Positions 17,392 to 28,402 of a stretch of DNA of 64,000 nucleotides are shown here, piece after piece. The DNA comes from Acidobacteriota bacterium (GTDB lineage: Bacteria; Acidobacteriota; Blastocatellia; Pyrinomonadales; Pyrinomonadaceae): positions 186,001 to 250,000 of the forward strand of contig JAHBSM010000003.1 of assembly GCA_019639115.1 (NCBI GenBank), given 5' to 3'. The translations under genes and the position numbers were made by a program. The notes under the pieces were generated by a model, which was not told the origin of the DNA, made no database searches, and worked only from the letters and a program-made list of their open reading frames with translations. Positions within the stretch are counted from its first letter, which is position 1, and each line of letters starts with the position of its first letter.

Positions 17392-18519
17392 ATGAAGATC
17401 GCGGTAGCGATGAGCGGAGGTGTCGACAGCAGCGCTGCGGCCGCATTGTTGAGCGAGCAGGGCCACGAGCTCGTCGGCTTTACGATGCAGTTGTGGGATC
17501 AGCGTCGCCACGTCAACGTGGACGAGAACGGCGACCCGCTCCCGAGCCGGTGCTGTTCGCTCGACGATGTCTATGACGCGCGTCGCGTCGCGGGCTCGCT
17601 GGGATTTCCCTTCTACGTTCTCAATCTCGAAAAGGATTTCGATCGAGATGTCGTCGAGCCGTTTATTCAGAGTTATCTCTCGGGCGAAACGCCGATCCCG
17701 TGCGTTGCCTGCAACTCCCGGCTCAAGTTTGCCTCGCTTGATCGCATGGCCCGTTCGCTCGGTTGCGACAAGGTCGCCACGGGCCACTACGCACGGGTCG
17801 AACATGACGCTGCGACAGGCCGCTATCGCCTGTTTCGCGGACGCAGCCATTGGAAGGACCAAAGTTATTTTTTATGGGAACTGACCCAGGATCAGCTCTC
17901 ACGTGCTATGTTCCCGCTCGGTGAGATGAGCAAAGAGGAGGCTCGCGGCATCGCCCGCGGAGCCGATCTATACACGGCAGACAAGCAGGAATCCCAGGAG
18001 ATCTGCTTTGTGCCCGACGGTAAATATTCGGAATTCATCGATCGGTTCCTCGCTCACGAGGGCCGCGACCGTGAGATACCCGGCGGCGGCGATATCGTAA
18101 ATTCGTCAGGCGACGTCATCGGCAGCCATTCCGGCATACATCGATACACGATCGGACAGCGCCGAGGGCTGGGGATCGCGAACGAAAAGCCGCTCTACGT
18201 CGTGCAGATCGAACGGGCAAAGAATCAGATAGTCGTAGGTGAAGAGAATGAATTGGAATCACTCGAATTCACGGCACGCGGTGTGAATTGGGTCGCCTTC
18301 GACGAGCCGAGCGGGCCGGTACGCGCATCGGTCAAGGTAAGATACCGCCACGATCCGGCCCCTGCGACGATCCATCCGCTGCCGGACGGACGGGCGCGTA
18401 TCGTATTCGACGCACCGCAGCGAGCGATCACACCCGGCCAGGCAACTATCTTCTACGACGTCGAGACCGGCGAAGAAGTAATAGGCGGCGGCTGGATCGA
18501 GCGGAACCCGGCACCGTGA
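17392..18519 (+). CDS. mnmA: tRNA-specific 2-thiouridylase MnmA
   Basis: 375 residues. The ATP pyrophosphatase loop SGGVDSS is at 8-14; [14 protein letters not shown] carries one catalytic cysteine, [12 protein letters not shown] the second, and GQRRGLGI is the conserved RNA-contact block. MnmA thiolates U34 of tRNA-Lys, -Glu and -Gln using sulfur relayed from a cysteine desulfurase, a candidate for which is at 50895-52040. The stop overlaps the GTG of the folate ligase gene, so the two are co-translated. A TATACT lies very close to the start. Confidence 0.96.
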   Translation: MKIAVAMSGGVDSSAAAALLSEQGHELVGFTMQLWDQRRHVNVDENGDPLPSRCCSLDDVYDARRVAGSLGFPFYVLNLEKDFDRDVVEPFIQSYLSGETPIPCVACNSRLKFASLDRMARSLGCDKVATGHYARVEHDAATGRYRLFRGRSHWKDQSYFLWELTQDQLSRAMFPLGEMSKEEARGIARGADLYTADKQESQEICFVPDGKYSEFIDRFLAHEGRDREIPGGGDIVNSSGDVIGSHSGIHRYTIGQRRGLGIANEKPLYVVQIERAKNQIVVGEENELESLEFTARGVNWVAFDEPSGPVRASVKVRYRHDPAPATIHPLPDGRARIVFDAPQRAITPGQATIFYDVETGEEVIGGGWIERNPAP

Positions 18520-19085
18520 CAAAATCCGAATTGAGAAAGGAATTTCGCGGGAGGCGATCGCGACTGTCCGCGGCAGAGGCTGCTGTCATGGCTCGCGACA
18601 CAGCCGATCGATTCTTTGCTACGATCGATCTCGACAGAGTTCGCGGCGTCCACACGTTCATCTCCATCCGCGATCTGAACGAGATCGACACGTCCGCGAT
18701 CTATTTCCGGCTTTGGCGTGACCATCCTGAGATCAGGACGTTCGCTCCTCGTATGGAGTTGGACAGCGGCGAGATCAGCAGTGTCGAGTTCGACTCTGCG
18801 ACCGAGATGATCGTGAACCGTTGGGGCATCCGTGAACCTGCCGGCCCGGCTTCACAGGCCGAGGATCTCGACATCGTACTCGTGCCGCTGCTTTGTTTTG
18901 ACCGCAGCGGACATCGCGTCGGCTACGGCGGCGGATATTACGATCGATTTTTGACAAAGGTGAGGCCGGATTGTCTGAAACTCGGCCTCTGCTTTTTCCC
19001 GCCTGTTCCGATGATCAGCGATGTCACGGAACGAGATGTCAGGCTCGACGCCGCGATCACGCCCACAGCCCTATTTCGCTTTTAG
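18516..19085 (+). CDS. 5-formyltetrahydrofolate cyclo-ligase
   Basis: 189 residues starting at the GTG overlapping the mnmA stop (GTGA); a longer frame upstream lies within mnmA and is rejected. The N-terminal [12 protein letters not shown] and the C-terminal [11 protein letters not shown] nucleotide/substrate loop are diagnostic of the family. It converts 5-formyl-THF to 5,10-methenyl-THF with ATP, recycling a folate dead end. The 3' end overlaps the convergent mscL gene by 15 bases. Confidence 0.94.
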   Translation: MTKSELRKEFRGRRSRLSAAEAAVMARDTADRFFATIDLDRVRGVHTFISIRDLNEIDTSAIYFRLWRDHPEIRTFAPRMELDSGEISSVEFDSATEMIVNRWGIREPAGPASQAEDLDIVLVPLLCFDRSGHRVGYGGGYYDRFLTKVRPDCLKLGLCFFPPVPMISDVTERDVRLDAAITPTALFRF

Positions 19086-19493
19086 AATGTCGCGTATCTC
19101 GGCCAGCAGCTCTTCCTGCGGCGGCGGTGGTGTCTGTGCGGCCAGCCGCGTGAAATAGTCCATAGCCATCTTGGCGATGATGAACATTATGAACGCGACG
19201 ATCACAAAATTAATGATGTCGCTGATGAGCTGGCCGTAGCGGATGACCGGTATCCCGGCTTTGGCGACAGCTTCGAGATCGACCTGGCCGTCTTTTAACG
19301 GCAGGGCTGCCGAACTCAGACTGACGAATTTGTTCTTGAAATCAATACCGCCGGTAAGCATACCGACTACCGGCATAATGATCCCTTCGGTAAATGTGGT
19401 CACGATCTTGCCAAATGCCGCTCCTATGATCACGCCAATGGCCAGGTCGAGTACGTTGCCCCTCGCCATAAATGCCTTGAAGTCATTCCACAT
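19071..19493 (-). CDS. mscL: Large-conductance mechanosensitive channel MscL
   Basis: 140 residues; start at MWNDFKAFMARGNVLDLAIG with an ideal AGGAGG 7-8 bases upstream (longer frame rejected). TM1 is about 17-45 with the pore-lining GVIIGAAFGKIV; TM2 is about 85-112 (FVIVAFIMFIIAKM), and a charged C-terminal helix follows ([19 protein letters not shown]). It forms the pentameric emergency valve that opens on hypo-osmotic shock. It lies downstream of the bactofilin gene, from which it is separated by a strong terminator. Confidence 0.96.
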   Translation of the reverse strand: MWNDFKAFMARGNVLDLAIGVIIGAAFGKIVTTFTEGIIMPVVGMLTGGIDFKNKFVSLSSAALPLKDGQVDLEAVAKAGIPVIRYGQLISDIINFVIVAFIMFIIAKMAMDYFTRLAAQTPPPPQEELLAEIRDILKAK

Positions 19494-19537
19494 GTTGGTC
19501 TCCTCCTGATCTGCGGCCCGCGGGCCGGAATGGCTAC

Positions 19538-19560
19538 AAAAAAGGCGGGCCAGGCCCGCC
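19538..19560 (-). terminator. Intrinsic terminator of the bactofilin gene
   Basis: Minus strand: perfect 8-bp stem GGCGGGCC-T-GGCCCGCC followed directly by TTTTTT. It sits 40 bases after the bactofilin stop and before the mscL ribosome binding site. Confidence 0.92.
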
Positions 19561-19599
19561 ATCTCTAATCTGCAAATGAAAGCCGGTTCTCCCGCGGCC

Positions 19600-20253
19600 T
19601 TATGCGGTTGCGGAGCCGGCCGTCTCGTCCTCGTCCGCTTCGTCACTTTCGCCTGCAAAAAGGCTTGCGGTCGCTTCATCGGGCGACTGGGCCGTATCGG
19701 CAGAGTATGACGGCTCGGCTTGAACTGGTTCGTAGGCGGGGGCCGCAACGGATTTTTCGATCGACTCGCGTGCCTTTAGCATCGCGCAGCTCCCTTCGAG
19801 CACGGCGCCCTCTTCCATGACAAGGCGCGGCGCCTGTATGTTGCCGATCACGCGTGCAGTGCGCCCAAGCTGCAGTTTCTCTGTCGCCAGGATATCGCCA
19901 TTCACGGTGCCGTTGATCATAGCAGCGGCTACTGCGATATTCGCGTCCACTTGTCCATTGGTCCCTACTATCAGCGTCCCTGTGGCCGACGAAACCGTGC
20001 CGATCAGGTGTCCGTCAACACGAAGCATCGCCTGGAACTCGGTCTCTCCGGTTAGCGTGGTGCCGTGTCCGACAAAGCCGCTGAGACGGCCTTCTTTGAT
20101 ATCTCTGGCCATCGAGTCACTCTCTGATATCGCCCGCGACGAAACGGAAGGAGCGTCCGTAGTATTCATATATGGAGCCGTGGGTGCAGGTTGTTCGGTG
20201 TAGGTGCCGGCATCGGGCTGATCCGCCCTGGAGCTTCGTCCCATTCTGATCAT
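19600..20253 (-). CDS. Bactofilin-family polymer-forming protein
   Basis: 217 residues. A disordered N-terminal tail (1-55) and a disordered acidic C-terminal tail (about 170-217) flank a right-handed beta-helix core. The core shows the typical repeating hydrophobic/glycine pattern (FVGHGTTLTGETEF, RVDGHLIGTVSS, TLIVGTNGQVDANI, GTVNGDILATEKLQLGRTARVIGNI, ...GAVLEGSCAM). Bactofilins polymerise without nucleotide into filaments that scaffold cell-shape or envelope enzymes. RBS AGAGGA upstream of the ATG. Own terminator downstream. Confidence 0.93.
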   Translation of the reverse strand: MIRMGRSSRADQPDAGTYTEQPAPTAPYMNTTDAPSVSSRAISESDSMARDIKEGRLSGFVGHGTTLTGETEFQAMLRVDGHLIGTVSSATGTLIVGTNGQVDANIAVAAAMINGTVNGDILATEKLQLGRTARVIGNIQAPRLVMEEGAVLEGSCAMLKARESIEKSVAAPAYEPVQAEPSYSADTAQSPDEATASLFAGESDEADEDETAGSATA

Positions 20254-20410
20254 AATTATTTTGTCCTCTAAGAATTAGTGCTGGAAAAATGGGCCTCCGC
20301 CCGCCGTTTCGAGCGTTGACCGCCCGAACTGCCTTGCCTATCTGCACCGAATTTCCATTAAATTCAATGATAGTCCACGTTCGGGTCGCATGTCTAGTGA
20401 TTTTTCGGGG

Positions 20411-20439
20411 TTGTCAGAACCTGGTAAACGTGGGAAAAT
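20411..20439 (+). promoter_or_regulatory. Candidate ttcA promoter
   Basis: TTGTCA (20411-20416), 17-base spacer, GAAAAT (20434-20439), giving a leader of about 30 bases before the ttcA ATG. Moderate match to sigma70. Confidence 0.45.
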
Positions 20440-20474
20440 CGTTGTTTTTCGCGGGTCCTCGGCTCGCTGACGAT

Positions 20475-21386
20475 ATGCAGGCAGAGACAAAGACAAAGCA
20501 CCGGCTGCTCAAAAAAATGGGAAACGCCATCGCTGATTTCTCGATGATCGAGGATGGTGACAAGGTAATGGTCTGTCTCTCGGGGGGCAAGGACAGCTAC
20601 GCCATGCTCGATCTGCTGCTGGACGTTCAACGTCGGGCACCGGTTCGGTTCGAACTGCTGGCCGTGAATCTCGATCAGAAGCAGCCCGATTTCCCGGAGC
20701 ACGTCCTGCCGGAATATCTTACTGGTCGAGGAGTGCCTTTTAGGATCGTTCAGGAAGACACTTATTCGGTCGTCAAGGAACACATACCAGAGGGCAAGAC
20801 CTTCTGCTCACTGTGCAGCCGTTTGCGCCGCGGCATACTGTACTCGACCGCTGTCGAAGAGGGCTGCACAAAGATCGCCCTCGGTCACCACGCCGACGAT
20901 ATCATCGCCACTTTTTTGATGAACCTATTCTACGTCGGCCAGCTCAAGGCGATGCCGCCGATCCTTCGCAGCGATGACGGCCGCAACACGGTGATCCGAC
21001 CGCTATCCTATTGCCAGGAGAGCGAGATCGCGCGGTATGCCGTCGAACGTGAGTTCCCGATCATCCCGTGCAATTTGTGTGGTTCGCAGCCAAATCTCAA
21101 ACGTGCGCGTGTCAAAAGACTTGTCAACGAACTTGAGAAAGAGACGCCCTTCATCCGCCAGACGATGCTGACGGCGCTCACAAATGTGACCGGCTCACAT
21201 CTGCTCGACAACCAGCTTTATGATTTTCGTAATTTCGAACCGATGATCAAGGCCATTCCCGCAGGCCACGGTTCGGTCGAACGAGAGCTTGACGAGATAT
21301 TTGACCATGCCGAGTCGGGCTTTCGCCCCGACCTGATGGCCGCCGCCGGACTTGAATCCGATGCGGCTCCCGAACTTGTCAACTAG
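20475..21386 (+). CDS. ttcA: tRNA 2-thiocytidine synthetase TtcA
   Basis: 303 residues from the ATG at 20475; the frame is open further upstream but lacks family similarity there. PP-loop [12 protein letters not shown], the [17 protein letters not shown] block, [13 protein letters not shown] and [10 protein letters not shown] (two CxxC pairs that hold the 4Fe-4S cluster in this family), and GHHADD are all present. It thiolates C32 of certain tRNAs. It is convergent with the MBL hydrolase gene, with a 4-base overlap of the two ends. Confidence 0.95.
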   Translation: MQAETKTKHRLLKKMGNAIADFSMIEDGDKVMVCLSGGKDSYAMLDLLLDVQRRAPVRFELLAVNLDQKQPDFPEHVLPEYLTGRGVPFRIVQEDTYSVVKEHIPEGKTFCSLCSRLRRGILYSTAVEEGCTKIALGHHADDIIATFLMNLFYVGQLKAMPPILRSDDGRNTVIRPLSYCQESEIARYAVEREFPIIPCNLCGSQPNLKRARVKRLVNELEKETPFIRQTMLTALTNVTGSHLLDNQLYDFRNFEPMIKAIPAGHGSVERELDEIFDHAESGFRPDLMAAAGLESDAAPELVN

Positions 21387-22213
21387 AATCGGAACCACTC
21401 CGTCGGCTCTTTTGGATAGGAGAGGGATATCTTCGCATCCGAACGATACAGCGGCGCCCGCATCCTAAGCGCCGTTTCCGCCGTGATGCGAGCCAGGTGC
21501 GGGTCGTTCGCCCGCTGGGACAAATGCGACAGGACGATGTTGCGGGCAGATCCGTCAAAATCGGTCTCGAGCCAATCGGCCAGATCCTCGTTCGATAGGT
21601 GGCCGGTGCGGGACGCTATACGCTGTTTGAGGTCCCATGAATATACGTGACACGCACGCAGCATATCGCGGCTGTGGTTGGATTCGACGACAATTGCGTC
21701 GCAGCCCTGCAGATGGTGACGGATCACGTCGTTGATGTGGCCGAAGTCCATCAGCGTCGCTACCTTTACACCGTCTCGACGTGCGACGAAGCCGAAATTA
21801 TCCGCCGCGTCGTGCGGCACGCTGAACGGTTCGAAATCCACGTCGCCGATACGAAATTCCCGGCTTGATTCGATGGCGACGGTCCTGTCAGCCAGCGCCT
21901 CAGCGCGTTTGGCGGCCTCGGTCCCGTTGCCATTGCCGCTGCGGCTGTCGGTATATGCGGCCAGCGTTGGTTCGGAGATGAATACCGGACATCGCAACGA
22001 TCCGAGCAGCACCCGAAGCCCTCCGGCATGGTCCCCGTGTTCGTGCGTGATCAATACACCATCCAGATCCTCGTGATCGACGCCTACGAGCGCCAGACGC
22101 CGCAATATCTCGCGTGCGCTCATACCCGCATCGACCAGGACGTTCGTCCGGTCGCTTGATATCAGGACGGCGTTGCCGCTCGATCCGCTGCCGAGTACGG
22201 TAAATCTCATCAT
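21383..22213 (-). CDS. MBL-fold metallohydrolase (YycJ/WalJ-like)
   Basis: 276 residues starting at the ATG overlapping the SDR stop (ATGATG; the second ATG is also possible). GSGSSGNA at the N-terminus and the metal site [10 protein letters not shown], then [23 protein letters not shown] and LSHLS match the YycJ/WalJ group of metallo-beta-lactamase-fold nucleases/hydrolases. The exact substrate is unknown. It is the last gene of the pdxH - GNAT - HExxH - SDR - MBL run, which is linked by short overlaps. Confidence 0.88.
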   Translation of the reverse strand: MMRFTVLGSGSSGNAVLISSDRTNVLVDAGMSAREILRRLALVGVDHEDLDGVLITHEHGDHAGGLRVLLGSLRCPVFISEPTLAAYTDSRSGNGNGTEAAKRAEALADRTVAIESSREFRIGDVDFEPFSVPHDAADNFGFVARRDGVKVATLMDFGHINDVIRHHLQGCDAIVVESNHSRDMLRACHVYSWDLKQRIASRTGHLSNEDLADWLETDFDGSARNIVLSHLSQRANDPHLARITAETALRMRAPLYRSDAKISLSYPKEPTEWFRF

Positions 22214-22992
22214 TGCTGGCGATATCTGGGTGCGAGAATGCGGGCGACGGCCCTGCGCGAGATCACGTTCGGAACATACTTGCCCATCATCGCTCCGATC
22301 TTGTTGGCAAAGCCCGAAACGACCTTTGTCCGTCCCGAGGCTATGGCATTCATCGCCGTGTCGATCACCTGCTCGACCGTCTGCTGGCCTTTGACCTGTA
22401 TGGCGCGGTCCATTTTCGCGGCCGAAAAGAAATTGGTGTCCGTGGAGCCCGGACACAAAGCAAGCACCTGTATCCCGAACGGCCTGTTCTCTTCTGCCAC
22501 TGCTTCCGAGAACGACGACACGAACGACTTGGTCGCGGCATAGGTCGCCATAAATGGCAGCGGCTGGAATCCCGCCGCCGATGAGACATTCACGATCGTG
22601 CCTCGCCGACGCTCTCGCATCCCCTCCAGGCATCGATGCGTGAGCTCAACGAGAGCTCTGATATTCAGGTCGATCATTGCAAGTTCGCGTTCGCGATCCA
22701 GCGTCGCAAAATCGCCCGCCGACCCGAATCCGGCATTGTTTATGAGCGTATCGACGGTCATCGCGTGCTCGGCGATCTCGTCCATCACACGCTGCGGACC
22801 GTCATGCTCGCACAGATCGGCGACGATGTAATGCGCCGTGATGCCGTGTTTGAGCATCAGCTCATCACAGAGTTCGTGCAGAGCCTTCTCGCTCCTTGCC
22901 ACCAGCACGAGATCGCGGCCTTCTTTGGCCAGCCGCCGCGCAAATCCTTCGCCGATGCCGGCCGAGGCACCGGTAATCAGGGTCACATTCAT
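22210..22992 (-). CDS. Short-chain dehydrogenase/reductase
   Basis: 260 residues of the classical SDR type: TGASAGIGEGFA (6-17) cofactor loop, NNAGFGSAGDF, the catalytic serine in NVSSAAGF and YAATK (Y-x3-K). The GxxxGxG plus a basic ARS after strand 2 suggest NADP(H). The long C-terminal part (ASGRTKVVSGFANKIGAMMGKYVPNVISRRAVARIL) resembles the DltE-like/YqjQ group that acts near membranes. Substrate unknown. ATGA overlaps at both ends. Confidence 0.9.
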   Translation of the reverse strand: MNVTLITGASAGIGEGFARRLAKEGRDLVLVARSEKALHELCDELMLKHGITAHYIVADLCEHDGPQRVMDEIAEHAMTVDTLINNAGFGSAGDFATLDRERELAMIDLNIRALVELTHRCLEGMRERRRGTIVNVSSAAGFQPLPFMATYAATKSFVSSFSEAVAEENRPFGIQVLALCPGSTDTNFFSAAKMDRAIQVKGQQTVEQVIDTAMNAIASGRTKVVSGFANKIGAMMGKYVPNVISRRAVARILAPRYRQQ

Positions 22993-23510
22993 ATCTCTTC
23001 AAGTTCGCGGGTCGGCATGAACGATGCATAAATCGCGGCTAATGCCGATGAAACGATGACCAATGTACCGACGGCTCTGATCAGCCCGGCTATCGTCCTG
23101 GTCGAACCGAGCCACCCAAGCTCGGTCAGCATATAGTTCCAATCGTGGAATCCGCCCTCGCTGCCGGTCATACCGCTTGTCAGCATCAACTGCATCACGA
23201 CCGCATCCGACGCATAGACCCATACGTTCAAAATGCTCTGCCCGACCCATAATCCCACGATCGCTGCCGAATAAAAGCTGCGCTGCCACAGAAAATATCC
23301 CGCGAACACCAGCGGGAATATCGCCTGAAAGATCGAGCCGCCGGCGATCATCATGAATTCGCCGAGAGGCCTGAACAACAGATGGCCGAACTCGTGTATC
23401 GGCAGGTCAACATTGTCGAGAAAACTGCCCTGCATCGGGTCCCATGCGATCCAAAGGAAATACAGGCTTAGAACCGCCGCAAAGATCAGCTTGGGGAAAT
23501 TTGGACTCAT
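22989..23510 (-). CDS. Small membrane protein with an HEFGH motif
   Basis: 173 residues with about four hydrophobic segments (7-24, 50-75, 80-105, 140-165). HEFGH (39-43), placed at the start of a membrane segment, matches the HExxH zinc-binding pattern of intramembrane (M50-like) metalloproteases. A distant GFHDWNYML could offer a third ligand, but no NPDG-type motif is visible and the protein is short. I do not recognise a named family. It is embedded in a translationally coupled run with an SDR and an MBL hydrolase. Confidence 0.72.
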   Translation of the reverse strand: MSPNFPKLIFAAVLSLYFLWIAWDPMQGSFLDNVDLPIHEFGHLLFRPLGEFMMIAGGSIFQAIFPLVFAGYFLWQRSFYSAAIVGLWVGQSILNVWVYASDAVVMQLMLTSGMTGSEGGFHDWNYMLTELGWLGSTRTIAGLIRAVGTLVIVSSALAAIYASFMPTRELEEI

Positions 23511-23530
23511 CTATTTACAGCTTCGGCAAT

Positions 23531-24061
23531 TCACGCTTGACCATTTCGCCGGAGATCCTCGAAAACTTTTCTCTCGACCGAGTAGAAGACGCAGTCCTGG
23601 CCATAGTGCTGCTCGGTTCGCTGATACGACATACCGCATTTTTCCATGATCCGCCACGACCCCGTGTTGTCGGGATGCGCAACGGCGACGATCCTTTCGA
23701 GGCCCATGGTCTCAAATCCGTACCGCAGCCAGGCCATTGCACATTCAGTACCGATGCCCTTACCCCAGTATTCTTCAGCCAGGTTGTACCCGACCTCGAT
23801 CTCTCCCGTGTCCTCGAGCGGCTGCAGCCCGCTCGATCCGATCAGCTCGCCCGTTTCCTTTAGGCCCATCGCACACATACCGACGCCGAATTTCTCGTAG
23901 CATTCGATATAAAATTGCAGCCTGACTGCCAACGCTTCGGCATTCTGCCGCTCGATGCCGCCAAGATAACGGTTAACGGCCACTGGAGCTCGATTTGCCA
24001 CCAGCCATGGCAGATCGTCCGGCGTGAATCGTCGCATAAAGAGTCGTTCGGTCTCGATCAT
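23531..24061 (-). CDS. GNAT-family N-acetyltransferase (RimJ/RimL-like)
   Basis: 176 residues from the ATG giving MIETERLFMRRFTPDD; a GTG nine bases earlier that overlaps the pdxH stop (GTGA) is an equally plausible start. Motifs IEVGYNLAEEYWGKGIGTECAMA (acetyl-CoA loop G-K-G-I-G-T) and VAHPDNTGSWRIMEKCGM are typical of acetyltransferase_3 enzymes that acetylate ribosomal proteins or small amines. The substrate cannot be read. Co-transcribed after pdxH. Confidence 0.9.
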   Translation of the reverse strand: MIETERLFMRRFTPDDLPWLVANRAPVAVNRYLGGIERQNAEALAVRLQFYIECYEKFGVGMCAMGLKETGELIGSSGLQPLEDTGEIEVGYNLAEEYWGKGIGTECAMAWLRYGFETMGLERIVAVAHPDNTGSWRIMEKCGMSYQRTEQHYGQDCVFYSVERKVFEDLRRNGQA

Positions 24062-24066
24062 ATTGG

Positions 24067-24711
24067 TCACGGCGACAGCCTGACTATGGCCCATCCGTCT
24101 TCCCGGAGAGTATAGCAAATGCGGTCGTGCAGCCGGCTCGGCCGTCCCTGCCAGAACTCGAATCGGCCCGGCACGACCCTGTAGCCGCCCCAATGCGGCG
24201 GACGCGGCACGTTCCCGTCCGCGTATCTTGCCCTTAGGTCGCTGACCTTTGCTTCAAGCTCGGCACGATCGCCTATGACCGTCGATTGAGCTGACGCCCA
24301 AGCTCCTATGCGGCTTTCGAACGGACGCGACGCAAAATACTCGTCCGATTCATCCGGCATCACTTTGCCGGCCCGACCTGAGATAAGTACTTGACGTTCG
24401 AGCTCCGGCCAAAAGAAACTCAAAGCGACGTAGGGGGAATTTTCGATCTCCTGACCTTTGCGGCTCAAGTAATTGGTATAGAAAACAAAGCCCGCGGAGT
24501 CGAATCCTTTTAACAGAACAACCCGCGACGACGGGCGTCCTTCGCCGTCAACCGTTGCAAGCGTCATAGCGGTCGGCTCGGGCAGCTCCGCAGACAGCGC
24601 GTCCTCCATCCATCGTCCAAATTGAGCGAACGGATCATGATCGACATCGGCCTCGTCGAGAGACCGAGTGCTGTATTCGCGGCGAATATCTGAGAGCTGT
24701 TGGGTGTTCAT
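24067..24711 (-). CDS. pdxH: Pyridoxamine 5'-phosphate oxidase
   Basis: 214 residues. [55 protein letters not shown], [20 protein letters not shown] ([16 protein letters not shown]) and [26 protein letters not shown] are the FMN and PLP binding blocks. The enzyme oxidises pyridoxine/pyridoxamine phosphate to PLP, the cofactor of, for example, the cysteine desulfurase in this window. The first gene of a minus-strand run that continues to 21383. Confidence 0.96.
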   Translation of the reverse strand: MNTQQLSDIRREYSTRSLDEADVDHDPFAQFGRWMEDALSAELPEPTAMTLATVDGEGRPSSRVVLLKGFDSAGFVFYTNYLSRKGQEIENSPYVALSFFWPELERQVLISGRAGKVMPDESDEYFASRPFESRIGAWASAQSTVIGDRAELEAKVSDLRARYADGNVPRPPHWGGYRVVPGRFEFWQGRPSRLHDRICYTLREDGWAIVRLSP

Positions 24712-24829
24712 ATAGTCCGCTGCCCGATACAGGCCTCAGGCATTAAGGAGCCTATAAGATTGTATAGCCAACGGACGAATTTTTGAACCGCTTCCGACCG
24801 GCCTCGAAATAGGACCATCCGGTCGCATA

Positions 24830-24865
24830 AAAAAGAACCGCCCCGATAGATTCGAGGCGGTCCTT
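24830..24865 (-). terminator. Intrinsic terminator of ftsH
   Basis: Minus strand: stem ACCGCC / GGCGGT with a 13-base loop followed by TCTTTTTT, 25 bases after the ftsH stop. The remainder of the 24712-24888 gap shows nothing else. Confidence 0.88.
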
Positions 24866-24888
24866 TGTATTCGAACGTCGCTATTGGT

Positions 24889-26832
<1,944 letters not shown>

Positions 26833-26855
26833 TTTATTCCTCCACCGCAGCTCTC

Positions 26856-26880
26856 AAAAAACATACGGCTTGCGGCGTAT
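26856..26880 (-). terminator. Weak hairpin with T-run between tilS and ftsH
   Basis: Minus strand: 5-bp stem ATACG / CGTAT with an 8-base loop, then G and TTTTTT, just before the ftsH ribosome binding site. It may partly terminate tilS transcription or set ftsH expression. The stem is short. Confidence 0.35.
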
Positions 26881-26982
26881 ATAAGATGAAAGTTGGTCAA
26901 AGGGCGTTGTTCCCGATAGCTTCCGATCGTCGGACACTAACGCCAATCTTCGATTTTAGATGCCCGAAAGCTAATTTTCAAC

Positions 26983-27957
26983 CTATTTCCGGACAAACTT
27001 GAGTTCGCCTGATCGCTTGCGAACGGATGCGCCTCCGGGCAGCTCGGCCTCTTTGCCGCTTTTGGTGCTGAGTGCGAGCCGTCGGATCGCGGTAATGTGT
27101 TTGTGGCTTATCCGGCGTGTGCTGCCCATCTGAGCGTTAAGCCAGCCGCGGATCAGATCGTCGGCCAACGGTCCGTCCAGATCGCTGATATCTCTGACCG
27201 CAAGACTTTGGCCATGTGAGAATGCAGTCTCGCTGGCACTTGGCATCAACTCGGCCGTTCTCGCCAACGTCGCCACGATCTTCGGATTGTAGGTCCGCAG
27301 CAAGGGCAGGAGTTCCCGCCGCACTCGGACCCGCGTAAAGGCCCGATCGTCGTTCATTGCGTCGTGTCGCGGCTCGATGCCGCGACTTCGGCAGTACTCC
27401 TCGGTATCCTCTCGGCCCGCCCATCTCAGGAGCGGCCTGACGAGCAGGATTTCTCGCTCGAGCGGCCTTACGCTCCGCATCCCGGCGAGCCCGGCCGGGC
27501 CCGATCCTCTGATCAAGTTCATTAGGAGTGTCTCCGCTTGATCGTTGAGCGTATGTGCCGCTGCCACGGCGAATGCACCATTTGACCGAGCGATCCGGGC
27601 GAGCAGGCCGTATCGGGCCACGCGCGCGTTCTCTTCCAGGTTGCCTATGCGCGGTACTTTGGCCTTACGTGTTTCGTGGTCGATACCGAGAGACGCAGCG
27701 ATCTCGGAAACAAAGACGGCGTCTTCGGCGCTTTCAGCCCCGCGGAGTCCATGCTCGATGTGTGCGGAAACGAGCCGGATCGACAGCTTTGCACGCCGGA
27801 CCAGTTCGCACAGCCCGAGCAGCAGGCTTACGGAATCGGCCCCGCCGGAAACTCCGACAACGAGCGTAGCATCGTGAATTGGGAGCCCGAGCCGACGCCA
27901 TTCGGTAATTAGTTCCCGCTCAAATCTTTTCACTTGCCTCCGCTCCGGATCGATCAC
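26983..27957 (-). CDS. tilS: tRNA(Ile)-lysidine synthetase TilS
   Basis: 324 residues, GTG start. PP-loop VVGVSGGADSVSLLL near residue 35, HIEHGLRGAES, AAHTLNDQAETLLMNLIRGSGPAGLAGM and RPLLRWAGREDTEEYC are the TilS signature blocks. It attaches lysine to C34 of the AUA-decoding tRNA-Ile. The C-terminal region is short compared with enterobacterial TilS, as in many other bacteria. It lies 19 bases after the thioesterase gene and before ftsH. Confidence 0.94.
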   Translation of the reverse strand: MIDPERRQVKRFERELITEWRRLGLPIHDATLVVGVSGGADSVSLLLGLCELVRRAKLSIRLVSAHIEHGLRGAESAEDAVFVSEIAASLGIDHETRKAKVPRIGNLEENARVARYGLLARIARSNGAFAVAAAHTLNDQAETLLMNLIRGSGPAGLAGMRSVRPLEREILLVRPLLRWAGREDTEEYCRSRGIEPRHDAMNDDRAFTRVRVRRELLPLLRTYNPKIVATLARTAELMPSASETAFSHGQSLAVRDISDLDGPLADDLIRGWLNAQMGSTRRISHKHITAIRRLALSTKSGKEAELPGGASVRKRSGELKFVRK

Positions 27958-27976
27958 CCGAAATGCCGCACCGGCA

Positions 27977-28402
27977 TCAATCCGGCCGATACGCCGCCCT
28001 CTGCTGTATAAAAAGCGTGATCCGCGACGTGCAAACGAGCCGCCCGCGTTCGTCCCGGATGTCGATCTTCCAGACGGCCATCGACCGTCCCTGGTGTATC
28101 GGCACCGCTTCCGCCGTTATGACGCCTTTTGACACCGCACGGATATGATTGGCATTTATCTCCACGCCGACGGGTGTCACTTTTGTCAGGTCGGCGCCCG
28201 CCACCACGCCGATCGACGCCGCCGTCTCCGCCAGATAAAGCGATACGCCGCCGTTCATGATGCCGACGTATTGATGAACTTTTGGCGTCACCGGCATCGC
28301 GAGCACCACGCGTTCACCCGATGCCTCGACGATCTCGACGCCTAGAAACTGCATCAACTCATTGTCAGCTACCGATCTAAGCAGTGCTTCTCGATCCATC
28401 AT
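27977..28402 (-). CDS. PaaI-type hotdog thioesterase
   Basis: 141 residues with the hotdog fold pattern: VVLAMPVTPKVHQYVGIMNGGVSLYLAETAASI, in which the histidine, asparagine-glycine turn and glutamate of the helix fit PaaI/YbdB/MenI-like acyl-CoA thioesterases. Substrate unknown. The ATG overlaps the argH stop (ATGA), so it is translationally coupled to argH. Confidence 0.88.
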   Translation of the reverse strand: MMDREALLRSVADNELMQFLGVEIVEASGERVVLAMPVTPKVHQYVGIMNGGVSLYLAETAASIGVVAGADLTKVTPVGVEINANHIRAVSKGVITAEAVPIHQGRSMAVWKIDIRDERGRLVCTSRITLFIQQRAAYRPD

